DNA from: Microbacterium sp. W4I20
GTDB lineage: Bacteria; Actinomycetota; Actinomycetes; Actinomycetales; Microbacteriaceae
Length of the DNA: 64,000 bases
Direction: 5' to 3'
Assembly (NCBI RefSeq): GCF_030816505.1
Contig: NZ_JAUSYB010000001.1
Span: 3,658,001-3,722,000 of the forward strand
The notes under the pieces were generated by a model, which saw nothing but the letters and a program-made list of their open reading frames with translations, was not told the origin of the DNA and searched no databases. Each line of letters begins with the position of its first letter. Positions within the stretch are counted from its first letter, which is position 1. Made by a program: the position numbers and the translations under genes. Below, piece after piece: positions 53,072 through 63,736 of the stretch.

Positions 53072-53827
53072 TCAGAGCGTCGGCAGCAGCGCCTCGAGTT
53101 TCGCTGCGGTGTCCTCCCAGCCCTCCACGGCGACCGAGGGGACCCCGATCGCCAGGACCGGGTAGTCGTTGCCGCCCTCGTCGAGGCGGTCACCGTAGAA
53201 CAGCATGGCGGTGAGCGGGATGCCGGTGTGCTCTGCGAGCTGTCGCATGCCGAAGGCCTTGTCGATCCCGGCCAGGGTGATGTCGATCGAGGTGGACCCA
53301 CCCGAACGCACCTCGAGCCCCGGGAGCCGGGCGGCGACGGCATCGCGCAGCGCACCGCGCTTGGACCCGGTCGGGTCCCACTCGTGCTTCGCCTCGCGCG
53401 GTGCTCGCTGCCCGAGGGCCGAGAAGGTGATCTGCGAACCGCGGTCCTCGAGGATGTCGCCCCAGGGCTCCGGCTCCCAGAGCCCGAGCCGTTCGGCCTC
53501 CTCGCGAAGGGCGTTCAGCGCGGCGGACTTCTCCTCATCGCTCAGGTCATGGGCGTAGACCGGCATGAAGTCCGCGCCGTCGTGCCGGAGATAGCGGGTG
53601 CCGCAGGTGGGCAGCAGGTGCAGGCGGGCGAGGTCCGCGGCATCCGCATCGCCGAGCCGGGCGATCACCTGGGTGCGGAACTGCGCCTCGTTGCCGCCCG
53701 AGATGATGGCGACGTCGACGGAGCGGAGGAGAGCGCGCAGGAGGTCGGCGATGCGTAGATCGATCACGCCCTTGGACGGAGCAAGCGTGTCGTCGAGGTC
53801 GAAGGCGACGAGAGCGGGAGCGGTCAT
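53072..53827 (-). CDS. HAD-IIB family hydrolase
   Basis: 251 residues from ATG 53827. HAD motif I AFDLDDTLAPSKG, then IISGGNEAQF, ITFSALGQRA and GDRLDEGGNDYPV. The pattern matches phosphomannomutase-like/sugar-phosphatase HAD-IIB proteins of actinobacteria. It overlaps the VanZ gene by 4 nt, so the two are co-translated. Confidence 0.88.
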   Translation of the reverse strand: MTAPALVAFDLDDTLAPSKGVIDLRIADLLRALLRSVDVAIISGGNEAQFRTQVIARLGDADAADLARLHLLPTCGTRYLRHDGADFMPVYAHDLSDEEKSAALNALREEAERLGLWEPEPWGDILEDRGSQITFSALGQRAPREAKHEWDPTGSKRGALRDAVAARLPGLEVRSGGSTSIDITLAGIDKAFGMRQLAEHTGIPLTAMLFYGDRLDEGGNDYPVLAIGVPSVAVEGWEDTAAKLEALLPTL

Positions 53828-54300
53828 GATGCCTCCAGCGTAGGAGATGGATCCGAAGAGCGGCGCGGTGCGAAGACGAGCGTGCACAGAACGGCCAGCA
53901 CCACGCCGGCCGTGGCGCCGACGGAGTTGGCGAGCACGTCGGTCACGGTCGCTGCTCGGTGCGGCAAGGCGATGCGCTGCGCCCCCTCGATCGCGAGGGA
54001 CAGGGCCGGTCCGACGAGCAGGGTGAGCGGCCAGGCCCGACGGGGCAGGAGCATGAACGCGAGGACGCCCACCGGCACGAACACCAGGACGTTCGCGATG
54101 ATCTCGAAGCGATGGAAGTCCAGACCCGTCCAGCCGAGCCGATGGATGACGCCGAGCGTGAGGTCGAGCAGATTCGGCATCACGTTCTCGATGCGGGCCG
54201 GCGTCAAGGTGAGCAGGGCGAGGGATCCGAGGAACGGGATGCCGATCACGAGTGCCCAGACGCGTGTGAAGCGGCGCGGCGGAGGGAGCAGAGAGCCCAT
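53824..54300 (-). CDS. VanZ-family membrane protein
   Basis: 158 residues, four membrane helices, with the VanZ features NVLVFVPVGVLAFM and SLAIEGAQ followed by DVLANSVGATAG. VanZ proteins can raise teicoplanin tolerance in enterococci; in actinobacteria the role is unknown. Confidence 0.86.
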   Translation of the reverse strand: MGSLLPPPRRFTRVWALVIGIPFLGSLALLTLTPARIENVMPNLLDLTLGVIHRLGWTGLDFHRFEIIANVLVFVPVGVLAFMLLPRRAWPLTLLVGPALSLAIEGAQRIALPHRAATVTDVLANSVGATAGVVLAVLCTLVFAPRRSSDPSPTLEAS

Positions 54301-54329
54301 GTGTCCCTTTCGCGCATTCCCGGTACAGA

Positions 54330-54355
54330 GAAGGCCGCCCCGCAGGGCGGCCTTC
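54330..54355 (-). terminator. Terminator of tRNA-Pro
   Basis: GAAGGCCGCCC and GGGCGGCCTTC form a perfect 11-bp stem with a 4-nt loop, 9 nt beyond the tRNA CCA on the minus strand. Confidence 0.75.
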
Positions 54356-54363
54356 CGGTGTCA

Positions 54364-54441
<78 letters not shown>

Positions 54442-54498
54442 TTTTGCAACCCTCCGAGTCTACAGGGAAATGCTCCCGGCACCGAATCGAACAGGCGA

Positions 54499-55434
54499 TC
54501 AGACCCGGGCGGTCAGCGTCAGCAGCGTCGCCTCGGGCCGGCAGGCGAATCGCACCGGCGCGTAGATCGAATGACCGCACCCGGCGCTGACGTTCAGCGG
54601 AACGGTGCGAGCATCCCGTGACCATGTGCTGAGACCCTTGGCCTGCTTCAGCGGGATGTCGCAGTTCGCGACCAGTGCGCCGTAGCCGGGAAGACAGACC
54701 TGACCGCCGTGCGTGTGACCGCCGAAGATGGCGTCGGCACCGAGATCGATGAACCCGTTCAGTACACGCTGGTAGGGGGCATGCGTGACGCCGAGTCGCG
54801 TGGTGCCGGCGTCGGGCGTACCGAGCGCATCGAGCGCTGCGGGCAGCACGTCCAGACGATCCCAGTCGCGGTGAGCATCGCTGACACCGAACAGGTCGAT
54901 GGAGCTGCCGGCGATGCGCAGCCGCGCGGCCGCGTTGTTGAGATCGGTCCAGCCCAGCTCATCGGTGAAGTAGGCATCCATCGCGGCGGTGTCGAGGAGG
55001 GCCGGTTCCCGGTGCTTCTTCGACGGGCCGAGGAAGTACCGCAGGGGGTTGCGCGGCGAGGGAGCGGTCACGTCGTTCGAACCGTGCACGAAGACGCCGG
55101 GGATGCCGGCGAACGGCTCGAACGCGCGACGGATACCGTCGAGCCCCTCACGGTGGCCGAGGTTGTCGCCGGTGTTGACGATGAGATCGGGCTTCAGCTG
55201 CGCGAGGGATGCCAGCCAATCCTGCTTTCGGTGCTGCCAGGGCGCCATGTGCGCGTCCGAGATGTGCAGCACACGGATCGGTGCCGAGCCGGGAGCGAGA
55301 GCGGATGCCGTGGCCTCCCGCACCGTGAACAGATAGCGCTCGATGCCGATGCCCCAGACAGCCGCCGCGACACCGGCGGCCCCCACCGCGCCGAGCGCGA
55401 TGAGGGCCGGGTGAGCGGACCGTGCAGCGGTCAA
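54499..55434 (-). CDS. Membrane-anchored metallophosphoesterase
   Basis: 311 residues if translation starts at TTG 55434, which overlaps the PBP stop as TTGA; no ATG or GTG fits. One membrane helix (about 10-30) is followed by a calcineurin-like domain with all metal motifs: SDAH, TGDNLGH, GSND, THAP and GGHTHGGQ. It is a YkuE/YaeI-like outer-face phosphoesterase, often found next to class A PBP genes in actinobacteria. Substrate unknown; the unusual start codon rests on coupling. Confidence 0.86.
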   Translation of the reverse strand: MTAARSAHPALIALGAVGAAGVAAAVWGIGIERYLFTVREATASALAPGSAPIRVLHISDAHMAPWQHRKQDWLASLAQLKPDLIVNTGDNLGHREGLDGIRRAFEPFAGIPGVFVHGSNDVTAPSPRNPLRYFLGPSKKHREPALLDTAAMDAYFTDELGWTDLNNAAARLRIAGSSIDLFGVSDAHRDWDRLDVLPAALDALGTPDAGTTRLGVTHAPYQRVLNGFIDLGADAIFGGHTHGGQVCLPGYGALVANCDIPLKQAKGLSTWSRDARTVPLNVSAGCGHSIYAPVRFACRPEATLLTLTARV

Positions 55435-57998
55435 CAGGCCACCGAGATCTTTTTCGTCTTGTTCGCCGCGGTTCCCCCGGGCGGGTTCGTCGCCGATACC
55501 GTCGCCCCTGGCGCGTTGCACGACCCGGCCACATCGACCGAGGTGAATCCGGCGCCGAGCAGCTGGGCCGTGGCCGCTGTCGCCGTCTGACCCGTGACGT
55601 CGGGAACCGTCGCTCCGAGCCCGTTGCTGGGCGAGATCGTCACCGTTCCGCCGCCGGCCGTCTGCCCGGACGGATCCTGTGCGGCGACGATGTTGGTCGC
55701 CTTGTCGCTGTCGACGGGCTCGCCCTCGGCCACGCTGAATCCGGCGGCCTCGAGCTGGGCCTTGGCCTCGTCCATGGTCTTGCCGACCACATCCGGAACG
55801 TTGGTCAGAACGCGCCGCGTGAGCTTGTTGTCGGGCTGGGGGAAGGCCTCGCCGGGATACGCCGCGTTGGCTGCTCTCTGGGTCTCGCGTGCGAGCGGGT
55901 AGCGCAGTTCGTTGAGCAGGCCAGCCGGTGACCACACGTTGAAGATGTTGGCCTCGTTCTTCCAGCGGCCCACCCAGGCGGCTGTCGCGACCTTCGTGCT
56001 GGATTCGATCATCATCGTCTGGTAGCGATTATGCGTTCCCGTCTTGCCGATCAGCGGGGTGCCGTCGCCGGGGTTCGCCCTCTGGCCGGTTCCGCCCGGC
56101 GACATCACGCCCTGGAGTGCATAGGCGGCCGTCGCGGCGACCTCCTTGGAGATCACTCCCTCGGTGCAGGAGGACTTGGGCAACGGGCGCTCGTCGCCTT
56201 CGGGGCCGACGACCTTCTCGATCGCGCGGGGCGTGCAGTACGTGCCGCCGCTGGCGACCGTCGCGTAGGCGTTCGCCATGGCGAGAGGAGAGATGGCCTT
56301 CGAGCCGAGGACGTCGTAGGCGTTGTTCTTCTCGTAGGTCTTCTCGCCGGTCGCCAGCGTGACGCCCATCCGATCAGCCACCTTGTTGATCTCGCAGATG
56401 TCGAGCTTCGAGGCCATGGCGAAGTAGCCACTGTTCAGCGACTGAGCGGTGAAGTTCATCACCGAGTTGGTGGATCCGCCTCCGCCGCCGAAGTTACCGA
56501 TCTCGCTCGTGTCCGCCTCTAGCGGACCGCCGCCCTCACACGCCGCGGAGGTGAACTTCATGTTCTTCTGCACGCGACCGTTGAGTACCTCGTTCACCGA
56601 GTGGCCCTTCTCGAGCCAGTCGATCAGGGTGAACAGCTTGTACGCCGAGCCGACGGCGAAGCCGCCGGATCTGCCGTGCAGCGCATCGCCGGCGAATACG
56701 AGGGATGTCTTGGCGAGATCCTTCGTCGGGGTCTCGACGAACTGCGTGTTCTGCGTCATGGACAGGATCCGACCGGTGCCCACCTCGACTGAGACGCCGG
56801 CGGCGCCGAAGTACTGGTTGTCGAAGTTCGCCGGCACGGTGTCCCTCATCACCGTCACCGCAGCGTTCTGGATGCGGTAGTCGAGGGTCGTGTAGATCTT
56901 GAGACCGCCACGGCGCAGCAGATCGGTCCGATCCTGCTTCTCGGCGCCGAAGGCTTCATCGTTCTCGATGATCGACTTCACGTACTGGCAGAAGTAGGCG
57001 TTGACCTTCGCGGCCGCGCAGCCCTGGGTCGGTGCCTTGATGGCCGGCGTGATCTCGGCGGCCTTCGCCTCGTCGTACTGAGCCTGAGTGATCTTGCCGT
57101 CGTCGAGCATGCGGTACAGCACGTAATCACGACGTTCCTTGGTGCTCGCGTACCCGTCGGCGGCGCTGTTGTGCGCAACACCGTCCTTGTCGGTCCAGGA
57201 GCCGTCCTTGAGGTCGATGCGGAACGTGTTCGGGTTCTGGACGATGCCGGCGAGGACCGCGGACTGGCCGACGGTGAGCTTCGCGGCGGTGGTGGAGAAG
57301 TAGTACCGGGCAGCCGCCTCGATGCCGTACACCGTGCCGCCGAAGTTCGCGATGTTGAGGTATCCGAGGAGGATGTCGTTCTTCGAGTAGTCCTTCTCGA
57401 TCTGGATCGCGTAGCGCATCTCCTGCAGCTTGCGCTCGACGCCCTCGGCGCCCGTCGCCTGAGTGGCGGCTTCCCAACAGGCCTTGAGCTCCTCCGAGTA
57501 GGTCTCCGACTGCGTGTCGACCTTCTGCTCGCACTCCTGGATCCGCACGTTCTTCACGAACTGCTGGCTGATCGTCGATGCCCCACGGCTCGACGTTCCC
57601 TTGACGTTGTCGATCAGAGCCTTCACCGTCGCGCCGAGGTTCACTCCGCCGTGGCTGTAGAAGCTCTTGTCCTCACTGGAGAGGATCGCGTCGTAGAGAA
57701 CAGGGGAGACCTGGTCGTAGGTGACGGGGACGCGGTTCTGCTCGAAGAACGAGGCGAGGACGATCTCCTTGCCGTCGGGGTCCTTCGCGTAGATGGTCGA
57801 CTGCTCCATCGGGGCGTCGACCTTGAGGACCTCGGGCAGCTCTTCGAAGATGGTGAGGGCCTTGTTGCCGGCGACACCGGTCATCGCCAGGACGGGCGTG
57901 ACGCTCGCGGTGACCAGGAGACCGGCGACGGCGCTCAGACCGACGAGCCCGACGAGACCGCCGAGCACGCCTCTCACCGTGCGATTCTTTTGGGGCAT
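55431..57998 (-). CDS. Class A penicillin-binding protein with PASTA domains
   Basis: 855 residues from ATG 57998. One N-terminal membrane helix (about 12-40), a GT51 glycosyltransferase domain with SSEDKSFYSHGGVN and RGASTISQQFVKN, then a transpeptidase domain with SAYK (S451, K454), SLNSG and KTGT (K652), and two C-terminal PASTA repeats (NVPDVVGKTMDEAKAQL; TVPDVTGQTATAATAQL). It polymerises and crosslinks peptidoglycan. Minus-strand TACGAT (complement of 58006-58011) is 7 nt from the start with no Shine-Dalgarno, suggesting a leaderless message. Confidence 0.95.
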   Translation of the reverse strand: MPQKNRTVRGVLGGLVGLVGLSAVAGLLVTASVTPVLAMTGVAGNKALTIFEELPEVLKVDAPMEQSTIYAKDPDGKEIVLASFFEQNRVPVTYDQVSPVLYDAILSSEDKSFYSHGGVNLGATVKALIDNVKGTSSRGASTISQQFVKNVRIQECEQKVDTQSETYSEELKACWEAATQATGAEGVERKLQEMRYAIQIEKDYSKNDILLGYLNIANFGGTVYGIEAAARYYFSTTAAKLTVGQSAVLAGIVQNPNTFRIDLKDGSWTDKDGVAHNSAADGYASTKERRDYVLYRMLDDGKITQAQYDEAKAAEITPAIKAPTQGCAAAKVNAYFCQYVKSIIENDEAFGAEKQDRTDLLRRGGLKIYTTLDYRIQNAAVTVMRDTVPANFDNQYFGAAGVSVEVGTGRILSMTQNTQFVETPTKDLAKTSLVFAGDALHGRSGGFAVGSAYKLFTLIDWLEKGHSVNEVLNGRVQKNMKFTSAACEGGGPLEADTSEIGNFGGGGGSTNSVMNFTAQSLNSGYFAMASKLDICEINKVADRMGVTLATGEKTYEKNNAYDVLGSKAISPLAMANAYATVASGGTYCTPRAIEKVVGPEGDERPLPKSSCTEGVISKEVAATAAYALQGVMSPGGTGQRANPGDGTPLIGKTGTHNRYQTMMIESSTKVATAAWVGRWKNEANIFNVWSPAGLLNELRYPLARETQRAANAAYPGEAFPQPDNKLTRRVLTNVPDVVGKTMDEAKAQLEAAGFSVAEGEPVDSDKATNIVAAQDPSGQTAGGGTVTISPSNGLGATVPDVTGQTATAATAQLLGAGFTSVDVAGSCNAPGATVSATNPPGGTAANKTKKISVAC

Positions 57999-58105
57999 AC
58001 GCTTGATCGTAGGGGAGTTCCCTGAATACCGCCTTTGACGAGCCTGCACCCTCTCCCGGGCAATCGAGCCCTCCGGAAGGCAGCGCCGCAATCGACAGGA
58101 GTGCC

Positions 58106-58330
58106 ATGACCACGTGGGAATACGTCACCACGCCGTTGCTCATCCACAACACGGCCGCGATCCTCAACAACTGGGGCAAGCAGGGCTGGGAGCTGGTGCA
58201 GATCGTGCCGGGTCCCGAGGGTGGTCTCGTCGCGTACTTCAAGCGGCCGGTGACTTCCGACGCCTCGGCCAACGCAGGCCTCGCGGCCGCGGCCGAGGCT
58301 GCACGCCAGTTCGAAGGAGGTGCCGCGTGA
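58106..58330 (+). CDS. Small DUF4177-like protein
   Basis: 74 residues. TTWEYVTTPLLIHNTAAILNN (here abbreviated in meaning: an N-terminal beta strand followed by a helix) and GKQGWELVQIVPG are typical of the small DUF4177 fold. A Gly/Ala-rich tail follows. ATG 58106 has AGGAG 4 nt upstream. Its stop overlaps the RidA start. Function unknown. Confidence 0.85.
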   Translation: MTTWEYVTTPLLIHNTAAILNNWGKQGWELVQIVPGPEGGLVAYFKRPVTSDASANAGLAAAAEAARQFEGGAA

Positions 58331-58785
58331 GCGTCTCCGCGCGCCTGGCCGAGCTCGGCATCGAACTGCCGGCGGTCGCTGCGCCGGTCGCGGCCTACGT
58401 TCCTGCCGTCGTGCACGGCGGACTCGTCTACACCTCCGGCCAGCTCCCGTTCACCGACGGCGCTCTCCCGGCCGTCGGCAAGGTGGGCGCCGAGGTCGCC
58501 GCGGACGATGCGAAGGCGTACGCCCGCACCTGCGCGCTGAACGCGCTGGCTGCCGCCGCGGATGCCGCCGGCGGCGTCGACCGCATCGCGGGCGTGCTGC
58601 GAGTCGGCGGCTTCGTGGCATCGGTCCCCGAGTTCTCGGGCCAGCCCGGCGTGATCAACGGGGCCAGCGAGGTGCTCGGCGAGATCTTCGGTGACGCCGG
58701 TCGGCATGCCCGCGCGGCTGTGGGCGTGCCGGTGCTCCCCCTCGACAGCCCGGTCGAGGTCGAGGTCACCTTCATCCTCGGCTGA
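58327..58785 (+). CDS. RidA-family (YjgF) protein
   Basis: 152 residues; GTG 58327 overlaps the previous stop by 4 nt. RidA features: YTSGQLPFTDG, a catalytic-type Arg near VLRVGGFVAS, and the C-terminal VEVEVTFIL. It belongs to the longer YjgF branch. RidA proteins deaminate reactive enamines from PLP enzymes. A bidirectional terminator follows. Confidence 0.9.
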   Translation: MSVSARLAELGIELPAVAAPVAAYVPAVVHGGLVYTSGQLPFTDGALPAVGKVGAEVAADDAKAYARTCALNALAAAADAAGGVDRIAGVLRVGGFVASVPEFSGQPGVINGASEVLGEIFGDAGRHARAAVGVPVLPLDSPVEVEVTFILG

Positions 58786-58810
58786 CGTTTCCGCGCAGCA
58801 TCCACATGCA

Positions 58811-58842
58811 GAACGCCCCCTCCCGTCCGGGAGGGGGCGTTC
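58811..58842. terminator. Bidirectional terminator between ridA and acs
   Basis: GAACGCCCCCTCCC (58811-58824) and GGGAGGGGGCGTTC (58829-58842) form a perfect 14-bp stem with a 4-nt loop between convergent genes. Confidence 0.85.
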
Positions 58843-58852
58843 TCCTGTATCC

Positions 58853-60820
<1,968 letters not shown>

Positions 60821-60950
60821 CGGCAGGCGCTCCTTTGCGGCATCACGGGTCATGCGGGCTCGGTCGTGGTCATGGCACCACCGGGTCAGGGCGAATCTAT
60901 CCCCGAGGTACGACGCCGCATACTGCCGAAAGTCGGTATCGGAGCGGGTT

Positions 60951-60978
60951 TTGTGCGGACGGTCGCCTTGCGTACACT
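60951..60978 (+). promoter_or_regulatory. Promoter of the 6C RNA
   Basis: TTGTGC (60951-60956) and TACACT (60973-60978), 16-nt spacer, placing the start near 60985, about 95 nt before the terminator. Confidence 0.6.
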
Positions 60979-60984
60979 CGACGC

Positions 60985-61080
60985 GAGCCGAATTCTGATT
61001 CGTGCCTTTGCGCGTCCGATTCCCCCGATCGTGACCCGCAGTGGGCGGCATCTCATTCCCCCCGTGAGATGCCGCCCTTT
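60985..61080 (+). ncRNA. 6C RNA (actinobacterial small RNA)
   Basis: The stretch has no credible ORF, its own promoter and a perfect 13-bp terminator stem GGGCGGCATCTCA/TGAGATGCCGCCC (61043-61055 / 61065-61077) followed by TTT. C-rich runs (CCCCC at 61022-61026 and CCCCCC in the terminal loop) are the hallmark of 6C RNA. In Mycobacterium tuberculosis the 6C homologue (B11) lies beside the tad-type locus, as here. The RNA is thought to silence targets through its C-rich loops. 5' end estimated. Confidence 0.8.
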
Positions 61081-61084
61081 CCGT

Positions 61085-61096
61085 GGGAGCGCTCCC
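61085..61096. promoter_or_regulatory. CebR-type operator GGGAGCGCTCCC, second copy
   Basis: Perfect 12-bp palindrome preceded by T, identical to 3049-3060. It lies just after the 6C RNA terminator and 102 nt before the tadA -10 box. No sugar gene is adjacent. Whether it is functional here is unknown. Confidence 0.55.
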
Positions 61097-61197
61097 CGGA
61101 GTCGTGCTGGGTACTGCACATGTCGCGGTCCTCGGGGCTTGTGCACAGGCAATGGCCGCCCCGGTCATCGGAGCGGATCGCCGTCGATGCCCGCGTC

Positions 61198-61203
61198 TAA
61201 CGT
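61198..61203 (+). promoter_or_regulatory. -10 box of tadA (leaderless start)
   Basis: TAACGT, 6 nt before the tadA ATG, no Shine-Dalgarno. Confidence 0.5.
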
Positions 61204-61209
61204 CGCGAT

Positions 61210-62220
61210 ATGCCCGATTTCTTCGTCATCCGCCCTCGAGGCGTGGAGCACTCGCCGCACGCCGTGGCCACCGGAGCGCAGCCGCTGCGCCTCGACCCGG
61301 CGTTCGGTCCGCTCGCCGAGCACTGCGAAGACGATGCCGTCACCGACGTCTTCGTCAACGGCGCCGACGGGCTGTTCGTCGACCGGGGGAGCGGTACCGA
61401 GGCGATACCCGGCTGGAGGGCATCGGAGCGTGAGGTGCGGGACCTCGCCGTCGCCCTCGTCGCGCTCGGCGGACGTCACCTCGACGATCAGGCACCCTGC
61501 GTCGACGTGCGTCTGCACTCCGGCATCCGGGTGCACGCGGTGCTCGCACCGGTCTCGACGACGGGCACCGCGCTCTCCATCCGTATCCCCCGCGTCCGCG
61601 CCGCCGACCTCGATGCGCTCGCCGCGCTCGGCTCCTTCGACGCACGCCAGCAGACCTGGCTGATGGGGCTGGTCGCCGAACGGGCGAACATCCTGATCAC
61701 CGGCGGCACGGGTACCGGCAAGACGACCCTGCTCTCCGCGCTCCTGTCCGAGGTGTCCGCCGCGGAGCGCATCGTGACCATCGAGGACGTCGCCGAGCTG
61801 CGGCCACGGCATGCGCACCACGTCGCGCTCGAAGCGCGGCAGGCGAACCTCGAGGGCGCCGGCGGCATCAGTCTGGCCCGGCTGGTCCGGGAGTCCCTGC
61901 GCATGCGACCGGACCGACTGGTCGTCGGGGAGTGCCGAGGAGAAGAGGTGCGTGAGCTGCTCACCGCGCTCAACACAGGACATGACGGTGGCGCCGGCAC
62001 GCTGCACGCGAGTGGACTCCGCGACGTGCCCGCGCGTCTCGAGGCGCTCGGCGCGCTGGCCGGCATGGATGCCACGGCGCTCGCGCGTCAGGCCGTCAGC
62101 GCTTTCACCATGGTGCTGCACCTCGAACGCGCACCCGGAGGAGAGAGGCGCATCGCCCAGGCCGGAACCTTCGTGCTGACCGGTGAACGGCTCGGCATCG
62201 AGGAGGTGCGACCGTGGTGA
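61210..62220 (+). CDS. tadA: TadA/CpaF-type secretion ATPase
   Basis: 336 residues, short actinobacterial form. Walker A ITGGTGTGKTTLLSALL near residue 163, the acidic VTIEDVAELRP, Walker B-like RLVVGECRGEEVRELLTAL and the HASG region are typical of type II/IV secretion ATPases. It powers assembly of Flp-type pili. The ssd gene that precedes it in many actinobacteria is absent; 6C RNA and acs lie there instead. Confidence 0.92.
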   Translation: MPDFFVIRPRGVEHSPHAVATGAQPLRLDPAFGPLAEHCEDDAVTDVFVNGADGLFVDRGSGTEAIPGWRASEREVRDLAVALVALGGRHLDDQAPCVDVRLHSGIRVHAVLAPVSTTGTALSIRIPRVRAADLDALAALGSFDARQQTWLMGLVAERANILITGGTGTGKTTLLSALLSEVSAAERIVTIEDVAELRPRHAHHVALEARQANLEGAGGISLARLVRESLRMRPDRLVVGECRGEEVRELLTALNTGHDGGAGTLHASGLRDVPARLEALGALAGMDATALARQAVSAFTMVLHLERAPGGERRIAQAGTFVLTGERLGIEEVRPW

Positions 62221-63119
62221 ATCCGTTCCGACGGTCGCCGACGGCCGTCATCTCGGGAGCGGCGGATGCCGCCACCTCGGTGCAGACGCTGGCGGTGCTG
62301 CTGCAGGCCGGAGCCGTTCCGCTGGTCGCCTGGCGCCATCTCGCCGACACCGGTGATGCCCCCGCGGCCGCCATCGTCTCCCGGGTCGACGACGGTGAGC
62401 CCCTGCTCGCCGCGATCGAGGCCGAAGGTGGAGCCTGGGCCGATCTCGCTGCCGCGTGGGAGATCGCGACGACCGTCGGCGCGCCCCTTGCCGAGGTGCT
62501 GCGGATGATCGCTGAGACGCTGCGCGACGCCGCGTCCGCCGCCGACGATGTGCGCATCGCCCTCGCCGAACCGGCCGGCACGGCCCGACTGCTCCTCTGG
62601 ATGCCGTTCGCCGGTCTGCTCCTCGGATTCGCCCTCGGATTCGACACCCTCGGGGTCATCGTCGGGAATCCGCTCGGAGCCGCGTGCGTCGTCGCGGGGC
62701 TCCTCCTCGTACTGGCGGCCCGGCGCTGGACCAGGAGGCTGCTGCGGCGAGCGAGTCGCGCGCCGGGGACACCGGGAATGCGTGCGGAGCTGGTCGCGGT
62801 CGCGCTCGCCGGAGGGGCGTCCATCGACAGGGCGCTCCGACTCGTCGCGGAGAGCTCGGCGTCCGGAGTCGGCGACGACGAACGCATCCGTGCCGTGCTC
62901 GACCTGTCACGTGCGGCGGGCGTCCCGGCGGGGGAGCTGCTCCGGGCGTCTGCGGCTCAGGAGCGGCATGCCTCCCGCATCCAGGGGCGCCTTCGCGCGG
63001 CGAAGCTCTCCACCAGCCTGCTCATCCCGCTCGGGGTGTGCACGCTGCCGGCCTTCCTCCTGCTGGGAGTGGCTCCGCTGCTGCTCAGCGTGCTCTCCTC
63101 GACCCCGTTGCCGTTGTGA
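62214..63119 (+). CDS. TadB/TadC-like type II secretion F protein
   Basis: 301 residues from GTG 62214 (AGGAGG 7 nt upstream, overlapping the tadA end). It appears to combine two weak T2SSF-like halves with membrane segments near residues 125-165 and 270-298. In tad loci TadB and TadC are usually separate; here one gene covers the position. It forms the inner-membrane platform of the pilus machine. Confidence 0.85.
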   Translation: MVNPFRRSPTAVISGAADAATSVQTLAVLLQAGAVPLVAWRHLADTGDAPAAAIVSRVDDGEPLLAAIEAEGGAWADLAAAWEIATTVGAPLAEVLRMIAETLRDAASAADDVRIALAEPAGTARLLLWMPFAGLLLGFALGFDTLGVIVGNPLGAACVVAGLLLVLAARRWTRRLLRRASRAPGTPGMRAELVAVALAGGASIDRALRLVAESSASGVGDDERIRAVLDLSRAAGVPAGELLRASAAQERHASRIQGRLRAAKLSTSLLIPLGVCTLPAFLLLGVAPLLLSVLSSTPLPL

Positions 63120-63179
63120 ACGAAAACCCTGTGAACGATCACCAGATGCGTCCGCATCCTCAGAGAAAGAAGGAACACC

Positions 63180-63377
63180 ATGAACACCATCCCCTCCCTC
63201 ACCCGCGGCCGCGCCGCGTCGCTCTTCGGCGACGACTCCGGTGCGGCCACCGCCGAGTACGCGATCACCACCATGGCCGCCGTCGCCTTCGCGGGGCTGC
63301 TGGTCGTCATCATGCGGTCCGATGAGGTGCGCGGCATCCTCACGGATCTTGTGCGGCGGGCGTTGACGGTGTCGTGA
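63180..63377 (+). CDS. Flp-like prepilin (DUF4244)
   Basis: 65 residues. The basic leader and acidic GDDSGAATAEYAITTMAAVAFAG, with a Glu-Tyr pair at the start of the hydrophobic helix, is the class IVb/Flp prepilin signature; cleavage is expected after the Gly preceding AATAEY or nearby. ATG 63180 has AGAAGGA upstream. The GTG of the next gene overlaps its stop. Confidence 0.88.
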   Translation: MNTIPSLTRGRAASLFGDDSGAATAEYAITTMAAVAFAGLLVVIMRSDEVRGILTDLVRRALTVS

Positions 63378-63736
63378 TGCGGGCGACTCCCAGGAAGCCG
63401 TTGCTCCGGGAGGATCGCGGTTCGGTCGCGGCCGAACTCGCGCTCGCGCTTCCCGCCGTCGTGCTCGCGCTGTTGCTGGGCGCGGGTGCGCTGGGAGCAG
63501 CCTCCCGACAGGTCGCACTGCAGGATGCCTCTGCCGATGCGGCTCGTCTGCTCGGACGGGGAGAGGGGGCGGATGCCGCGGCGGGAACGGTGCAGCGGGC
63601 GGTCCCCGGCGCCACGGTGTCATCCTCTCTCTCCGGCGACCTGGTCTGCGTCACGACCTCGCTCGAGGTCACGATCGGTGCCGTCATCCGGATCCCGGTG
63701 CGGGCGTCGAGCTGCGCGCTCGCCGGGGGGCTCTGA
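63374..63736 (+). CDS. TadE-family pseudopilin-like protein
   Basis: 120 residues from GTG 63374 (ATG 63377 also possible). GSVAAELALALPAVVLALLLGAG is the TadE N-terminal hydrophobic helix with conserved Glu. Extracytoplasmic remainder. Overlaps neighbours at both ends. Confidence 0.86.
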   Translation: MMRATPRKPLLREDRGSVAAELALALPAVVLALLLGAGALGAASRQVALQDASADAARLLGRGEGADAAAGTVQRAVPGATVSSSLSGDLVCVTTSLEVTIGAVIRIPVRASSCALAGGL

